In this document: piece by piece, positions 59,332 through 64,000 of the stretch | Layout of the letters: every line of letters begins with the position of its first letter | Numbering within the stretch: position 1 is the first letter of the stretch | Assembly: GCF_001721645.1 (NCBI RefSeq) | Contig: NZ_CP017141.1 | Span: forward strand, 1,426,001 to 1,490,000 | Length of the DNA stretch: 64,000 nucleotides | Source of the DNA: Pedobacter steynii | GTDB lineage: Bacteria > Bacteroidota > Bacteroidia > Sphingobacteriales > Sphingobacteriaceae | Direction: 5' to 3' | Program-made: the position numbers and the translations under genes | Notes under the pieces: model-generated | What the model was told of the DNA's origin: nothing | Database searches by the model: none | Seen by the model: only the letters and a program-made list of their open reading frames with translations

Positions 59332-62222
59332 TTCAGGATTTCGCGGATATCCTCTTTACTCAACGATTTAAAGAAGCTTTCTTCTGTCGTAATCAGAGAG
59401 CTGGCCAATCTTTTCTTCCGGTTCTGTAAAGCAAGGATTTTCTCTTCTACGGTATCTTTTGCAATAAACTTATAGATGAAAACTTTCTTTTCCTGTCCGA
59501 TTCTATGGGTACGGTCAATGGCCTGTTGCTCTACAGCAGGGTTCCACCATGGATCCAGAATGAATACATAATCAGCCTGAGTCAGGTTTAAACCAACGCC
59601 GCCGGCTTTAATGGAAATCAGGAATACTTTCAGTTCTGTATTCTCCTGAAATTCTGCTACGATTTCTCCACGGTTTTTTGTGGCTCCGTCCAGGTAAGAA
59701 AATGGAATGGATTCCTGATCAAAATACTGTTTGAAGATATTCAGGTGTTTCACAAATTGTGAGAATATCAGCACCTTATGGCCACCTTTCAAAACGTTGT
59801 CAAGGGTGTGGATTACGTTTTCAAACTTTCCTGAGTCAGAAGTATACTGCTCATCGATCATGACCGGATGATTGGCGAGTTGTCTCAATGCTGTTAACCC
59901 CTGTAAAAGCTGAACCTGCTTTTTCGCATAAGTTCCATCGTCCATACTGCTCAGCAGGTCATTTCTGTAAGCAGATTTTGTTTTTTCGTAATAAGCAGCC
60001 TGATCTTCGCTCATATCGCAGTAGAAAATCTGCTCTGTTTTTGCGGGAAGTTCAGAAGCCACCTGCTCCTTGGTCCGCCGCAATACAAAAGGTTTAATTA
60101 TGGCCTGCAGCTTACGCGCTTTATCCTCATCTTTCCTTTTCTCTATGGCCTGCACATATTCTTCATTGAAGAAGGCCTGTGTCCCTAGTAAACCCGGATT
60201 TAAAAAGGTCAGCTGTGTCCAGAGGTCACTCACCGAGTTTTCCACCGGCGTACCGCTCAATACGAGTTTATGTCTGGATTTAAGCGCCCTTACTGCTTTA
60301 AATGATTTGGAAGAAGGATTCTTGATGTTCTGACTCTCGTCCAGAATGATATAATTGAAATAGTATTCTTTGAGCAGGTCAATATCTACCCTGGTAATGC
60401 CATAAGTGGTAATGATGATGTCGTATTTCGCAAACTGGCTGATGTCTTTATTTCTGGAACTCCCGGTATGTGCATGGATCTTCAGTTTTGGCGTGAATTT
60501 TTTGGCTTCGTTTAACCAATTGTAAATCAGGGAAGTCGGCATAACAATCAGGGAAGTGCTTTTTGTTGAATTCTGTTCATCTTCTTCCTTGATTTTCTGA
60601 AGCATAGCCAGGGTCTGAATGGTTTTACCCAAACCCATATCATCGGCCAGACACCCGCCAAAATTATATTCCCTAAGGAAACTGAACCAATTGTATCCTG
60701 CTTTCTGATAGCTACGGAGGTCCCCTTTAAAATGTACCGGCATCTGCGTATCGGCAATGTTCTCAAAATCATTGAGCCTTTCCAGCTTGCGACTTAAAGT
60801 TACGTTCGCAATACCATCTTCGGCGAGCTCATTGATCAGTCCGATATGATGTTTCTTTAACTTTAATGCTTTCCCGCCATCTGAGAGGCTGAAGAGGCTG
60901 CCATATTGGGTAAACCATTTTTCCGGAATGATCGCAATAGAACCATCAGGTAAGGTAAATTCTCTTCTTTTATGAAGGATATGCTGTTTTAAGGAGATAA
61001 AAGGAATGGGATGCGAGCCAAAATAAACGATGGCATTGATGTCAAACCAATCGTTATCTTCCTTGATCTCGAAATCTATTTTGTTTGTGGCGAAAAGGAA
61101 TTTCTTCGTTCCCTGATGCTGTTCAATTTCAAAACCTTCCGCTTTTAATTGTTCAATATGCTCATTCACCCAGTTGATAATGGCATAGGACTGATCCTCA
61201 TCCTTCAGTGGAGGGACTTCCAGATTATGGTAAAGCGGACTTGTTTTTTTTAAGCCAAGACCGGTTAATACATTAAACTTTTGTTTTTCCCATGCGGCAT
61301 CTCTTTTGATTCTGGTGAAGATATAGTTATCTGCATCTTTTTCCAGGTGGACAGTTACCTTTTTTTCATTTCCCATTGCAAAGGCATGGGTATCGTATTT
61401 GAAATACAATTGTAACTGTGAAACTCCTGAATCTACGTAAATTACCTTTATTACCGGTTTCGGATCATGTTTTTCCGTTTTGATTTCAAAACCCTCTGCA
61501 TAAACATGATATTTTTCAATTAGCGGGGCTACAAACTTCTCAAAATAAGCACCTTCAGTTGCTTTGGGTATGGTAATGTAGCGCTTGTTCAGGAAAGGCA
61601 TTAATTTTTTACCTTCAATGTCCTGTTCAAAGAAATAGAGCATATCATTCAGCAGGAGCCAGGCCGGTTGGTTGCTCACCACCTGGGCCTCTTTGAACAT
61701 GAAGTCTATACGCATTCCCTGGTACTTTATTGTTGGAAAATAACGGGTCTCCATGGCATTGCGCCTGAAATGAAACAATACGGTTGCCGGCTCAGACGCA
61801 ATTTCGATTTTGCGCTCAGCAGGCCAGCCATCACTATCCATCAGATAGAGCTCACCATCAACTTTAATCAGCTCCAGGACTTCGGACAATTTCTTTTCAA
61901 TCTTTGGCCGTACGCTTTCGTAAAATTTTTCATTAAAAAATTTACTGAAGAACTCAACAGGGCGGATCGGCTTCTTATGGTATTTCTTAATGATGAAATC
62001 CTGTTCTGTTTCATCAAGAATCTTTATCAGCTTCAGGTCTTTCTCGGTCAGGTGCCTGGCGAATTCATTTGCTGTATGTGAAAATATTCGCTGGTAGGTT
62101 AATGAAAAATCACCCTGTGGGTTCAATTGAACGATATGGGGTTCTATCAAATAGCCGAAAAACTCATGCTTACATAAAGAGTATACAATTTTGCAGGGTT
62201 TAGAACTATCGACTCGTAACAT
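59328..62222 (-). CDS. SNF2 family DEAD/DEAH-box helicase
   Basis: 964 residues. Long N-terminal beta-rich domain (1-480) of bacterial SNF2 proteins, then the two-lobe ATPase: LADDMGLGKTIQTLAML (Walker A), DESQNIKN (DExx), LVLSGTPVENS (motif III), and QAIDRTHRIGQEKKVF (motif VI). Likely remodels DNA or RNA-polymerase complexes. Single gene. Confidence 0.93.
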   Translation of the reverse strand: MLRVDSSKPCKIVYSLCKHEFFGYLIEPHIVQLNPQGDFSLTYQRIFSHTANEFARHLTEKDLKLIKILDETEQDFIIKKYHKKPIRPVEFFSKFFNEKFYESVRPKIEKKLSEVLELIKVDGELYLMDSDGWPAERKIEIASEPATVLFHFRRNAMETRYFPTIKYQGMRIDFMFKEAQVVSNQPAWLLLNDMLYFFEQDIEGKKLMPFLNKRYITIPKATEGAYFEKFVAPLIEKYHVYAEGFEIKTEKHDPKPVIKVIYVDSGVSQLQLYFKYDTHAFAMGNEKKVTVHLEKDADNYIFTRIKRDAAWEKQKFNVLTGLGLKKTSPLYHNLEVPPLKDEDQSYAIINWVNEHIEQLKAEGFEIEQHQGTKKFLFATNKIDFEIKEDNDWFDINAIVYFGSHPIPFISLKQHILHKRREFTLPDGSIAIIPEKWFTQYGSLFSLSDGGKALKLKKHHIGLINELAEDGIANVTLSRKLERLNDFENIADTQMPVHFKGDLRSYQKAGYNWFSFLREYNFGGCLADDMGLGKTIQTLAMLQKIKEEDEQNSTKSTSLIVMPTSLIYNWLNEAKKFTPKLKIHAHTGSSRNKDISQFAKYDIIITTYGITRVDIDLLKEYYFNYIILDESQNIKNPSSKSFKAVRALKSRHKLVLSGTPVENSVSDLWTQLTFLNPGLLGTQAFFNEEYVQAIEKRKDEDKARKLQAIIKPFVLRRTKEQVASELPAKTEQIFYCDMSEDQAAYYEKTKSAYRNDLLSSMDDGTYAKKQVQLLQGLTALRQLANHPVMIDEQYTSDSGKFENVIHTLDNVLKGGHKVLIFSQFVKHLNIFKQYFDQESIPFSYLDGATKNRGEIVAEFQENTELKVFLISIKAGGVGLNLTQADYVFILDPWWNPAVEQQAIDRTHRIGQEKKVFIYKFIAKDTVEEKILALQNRKKRLASSLITTEESFFKSLSKEDIREILN

Positions 62223-62468
62223 TAGCTAAAGATTAAAACAAAGGGAGGGTAGCATTTAAAAATCTTTAAACATACAGCTAATTGAGCTTCTTTCAAATAA
62301 AATCGCAGAATTAACCAATTTTTTTTCTGCCCGTTCGTCGAAAAAAAACACCGGTTGGTCGGGTATTCAAACATCATGGTCTAAAACGCTGAAAATCAGT
62401 GAAACGTTTCTGAAACAGAGGCGTCTTATCTACAAAACCTTAAGAAATCTTTTTAAAAACAAAATATT
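62223..62468. other. 246-base gap between SNF2 and the GIN-like gene
   Basis: AT-rich region with a GTCGAAAAAAAACACC-type tract and no perfect TAnnTTTG box in either direction; no gene seen. Confidence 0.3.
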
Positions 62469-63080
62469 ATGAAAACCTCCTTCAAATCATTACTCGCCTT
62501 AACATTAACAGCTCTTGTTTTATCTAGCTCTGCATTGAGCAGCTTCGCTATTGCAGCAGATAAAACCCCAATGGGAATTTTAGCACCTGCATCACCATTT
62601 AACAAAATTGTGGTCAGTGGAAATGTGAAGCTTACGCTTGTTCAGAGATCAAAACAGGATGTCGCTGTAAACCATGAATTTGATCAGAGTAAAACCTCAT
62701 TTAAACAAAAAGGATATACCCTGTATATCAATAATACAGGTTCAGAAACGGTGTATGTAACTGTTTCTCTAAGCGACCTGCAAAGAATCGACGCTTCTAA
62801 AGGCGCCAGAGTAACCACCGCAGGAAACTTTAAACTGGACGTATTGCAAGTGTTTTTGGAGGATGAGGCTACGGCAAGTGTAAAAGGAAAAATCAATAGC
62901 TTGTATACGGTAACTAAGGACCATTCAGATCTGAAATTAGCGGGTACAGCAAATGAACATATTATTGTTAAAAACAGAAACTCAATATTGGATACAGAGA
63001 AGTTTGCTGCGTTGAAAACAGAAATGATCTCTCCGGAAGCAGGAATTGCTGCAAACACGAAAACGGCTTTGGTGAAATAG
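62469..63080 (+). CDS. secreted GIN-domain-like (DUF2807) protein
   Basis: 203 residues, signal peptide ending SFAIA. FNKIVVSGNVKLTLVQ and VYVTVSLSDLQRIDASKGARVTTAGNF resemble the start of the putative auto-transporter adhesin head GIN domain, common in Bacteroidota. Single domain; probably periplasmic or surface-exposed. Ends at a strong terminator shared with the TlpA gene. Confidence 0.75.
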   Translation: MKTSFKSLLALTLTALVLSSSALSSFAIAADKTPMGILAPASPFNKIVVSGNVKLTLVQRSKQDVAVNHEFDQSKTSFKQKGYTLYINNTGSETVYVTVSLSDLQRIDASKGARVTTAGNFKLDVLQVFLEDEATASVKGKINSLYTVTKDHSDLKLAGTANEHIIVKNRNSILDTEKFAALKTEMISPEAGIAANTKTALVK

Positions 63081-63104
63081 GAAAGAAGATTTGCAGTACA
63101 GTAA

Positions 63105-63140
63105 AAAGCGGCGGGTGATTTAACCCGTCGCTTTTTTTGT
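63105..63140. terminator. bidirectional terminator between the GIN and TlpA genes
   Basis: AAAGCGGCGGGT / ACCCGTCGCTTT with one G-T pair, 6-base loop, then a T run. Confidence 0.85.
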
Positions 63141-63146
63141 TTTATG

Positions 63147-64000
63147 CTATTCTAAAAGTTTGGTAATCGTCTTTTCGAATTCTTCTTTATATGCAGTATG
63201 GTATTTCCCTGTTCCGGGACCATAGAATGAAGTGTTGATTTTGCTAACCCGCCCTTTCTTATCTAAGAAAACGGTAGTAGGGAACACTTTAATCTGAGTC
63301 AGCTGAGGTAATGTCTTTTCGGTACGTTGCGGGTCACCAACTGTGACTCCGGTAATCAACATCGGGTATTCCACCTTAAACTGGTTTTGGAACTTCTTCA
63401 GGCTTTTTCTGGACCGGGCTTCATCTGTACTCAGCTCATAAGCCAGGGCGATCACTTCGATTCCCCTGTTTTTGTTTTTGCGGTAGTACTCACTCAGAAA
63501 TGCCATTTCATCCATACAGTTCGGGCACCATGATCCCATTAGTTGTAAAACAACGACTTTATCCCTGAACCTTTTGTCTTTTAAAGAGACCTTATTGCCT
63601 TCCAGGTCTTTAAAGCTGAAATCTATAAAACCATCGGCGCCTTCTTTCAAAGTAGTAACCGGAGGATCCAGGCTGGCATTTTCATCTTTTACTGCTACCC
63701 AGGGCTCCGGTATAGATGCACTGCTGTAATAATTGCCTTTAAGTTCTCCTGAAGTAATTTTTGCAGCGAAGAAAAGGGCATGGACGCCATCAAATGTGGA
63801 AAGAAACATTGAATCTGCAGCCATAATTCCGGCAAGATAACGGTAATCTCCGGCAGGGGTCAATACCGAACCCCTGATGTTTTGTCCCTCCTGGCTGAAT
63901 TCCCCGATAGCTGGTCTTTTTGTCTGATCAGCTCTGGTGAATTCTATTTTCCATTTTCCTGCAACCTGTTGCGGTTCTTCTGAAGCCTTTTGAGGAAAAC
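63147..64000 (-). CDS. TlpA-family thiol-disulfide oxidoreductase, 3' part (runs off the right edge)
   Basis: Open from the window edge to the stop at 63147, at least 284 codons. The C-terminal thioredoxin fold has W-C-P-N-C in MGSWCPNCMDEMAFL and cis-Pro in VFPTTVFLD. The N-terminal part (GKWKIEFTRADQTKRPAIGEF) looks like a beta-domain ahead of the redox domain. The start and signal peptide lie beyond 64000. Confidence 0.8.
   Translation of the reverse strand, partial: FPQKASEEPQQVAGKWKIEFTRADQTKRPAIGEFSQEGQNIRGSVLTPAGDYRYLAGIMAADSMFLSTFDGVHALFFAAKITSGELKGNYYSSASIPEPWVAVKDENASLDPPVTTLKEGADGFIDFSFKDLEGNKVSLKDKRFRDKVVVLQLMGSWCPNCMDEMAFLSEYYRKNKNRGIEVIALAYELSTDEARSRKSLKKFQNQFKVEYPMLITGVTVGDPQRTEKTLPQLTQIKVFPTTVFLDKKGRVSKINTSFYGPGTGKYHTAYKEEFEKTITKLLE

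Overview
The window looks like chromosomal DNA of a Bacteroidota bacterium, most likely Sphingobacteriaceae (Pedobacter or a close relative). The support is: many promoters of the Bacteroidota type (TTTG or TTG, about 19-20 bases, then TAnnTTTG), few Shine-Dalgarno sequences, an IPExxxVDY-family protein, a DUF6600 protein, an Oar-like TonB-dependent receptor, GH3 and TlpA/DUF4369 proteins, and Bacteroidota-type house-keeping genes at roughly 40-45% GC. Genus is inference. I saw no insertion sequence, prophage, rRNA or CRISPR array.

Layout. 1-13 kb: edge of an S9 peptidase, argH and an aminotransferase, prfC, a DUF6600 secreted protein, a tetrapyrrole-methylase-family methyltransferase, yicC-gmk-nadD, and acpP-fabF-rnc. 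13-24 kb: IPExxxVDY protein, pyk, tRNA-Ser(GGA), an SRPBCC protein, an orphan condensation-fold acyltransferase, a decayed sensor-kinase tail, a TlpA-like oxidoreductase, glpF, two small outer-membrane barrels, a GH3 enzyme and a thioredoxin. 24-34 kb: an AddAB-like helicase/nuclease pair with a VOC protein, pdhB, tex. 34-40.7 kb: an RNA-repair locus (below). 41-50 kb: Lrp/AsnC regulator, two unusual long-variable-arm tRNA-like genes, a large TonB-dependent receptor, two amidohydrolases, a small membrane protein. 50-64 kb: trp leader/attenuator with trpE-trpG-trpC, hflX-rbfA, an M23 peptidase, a TonB_C-domain protein, a lipid kinase, an App1-like phosphatase, a YccF protein, aat, a SNF2 helicase, a GIN-like protein and the edge of a TlpA protein.

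Most interesting region (33958-40703). Two RtcB RNA ligases, a membrane-anchorless slipin, a WYL-domain regulator and a basic protein surround about 900 bases without an established gene. On the minus strand, upstream of slipin-rtcB, this stretch holds two tandem tRNA-like modules in circularly permuted order: in each, the T arm and 3' acceptor strand come first, a 4-6 base loop closes the acceptor stem, then come the 5' acceptor strand, T8-A9 and D arm. Module A has a matching anticodon stem whose strands lie at the two outer ends, so its ends fall where the anticodon loop would be, the place where tRNA nucleases cut and RtcB seals. Two copies of an RCGCA-N7-TGCGY palindrome sit on the -33 boxes of the divergent promoters for the RNA/slipin/rtcB transcript and the WYL gene. 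I infer a WYL-controlled tRNA-damage repair system with a built-in permuted tRNA mimic. The structure is read from sequence; the function is inference.

Other regulatory finds: a trp leader peptide with two Trp codons, terminator and antiterminator; a 15-bp palindrome between the pyk promoter boxes; a 20-bp palindrome between glpF and an outer-membrane gene.
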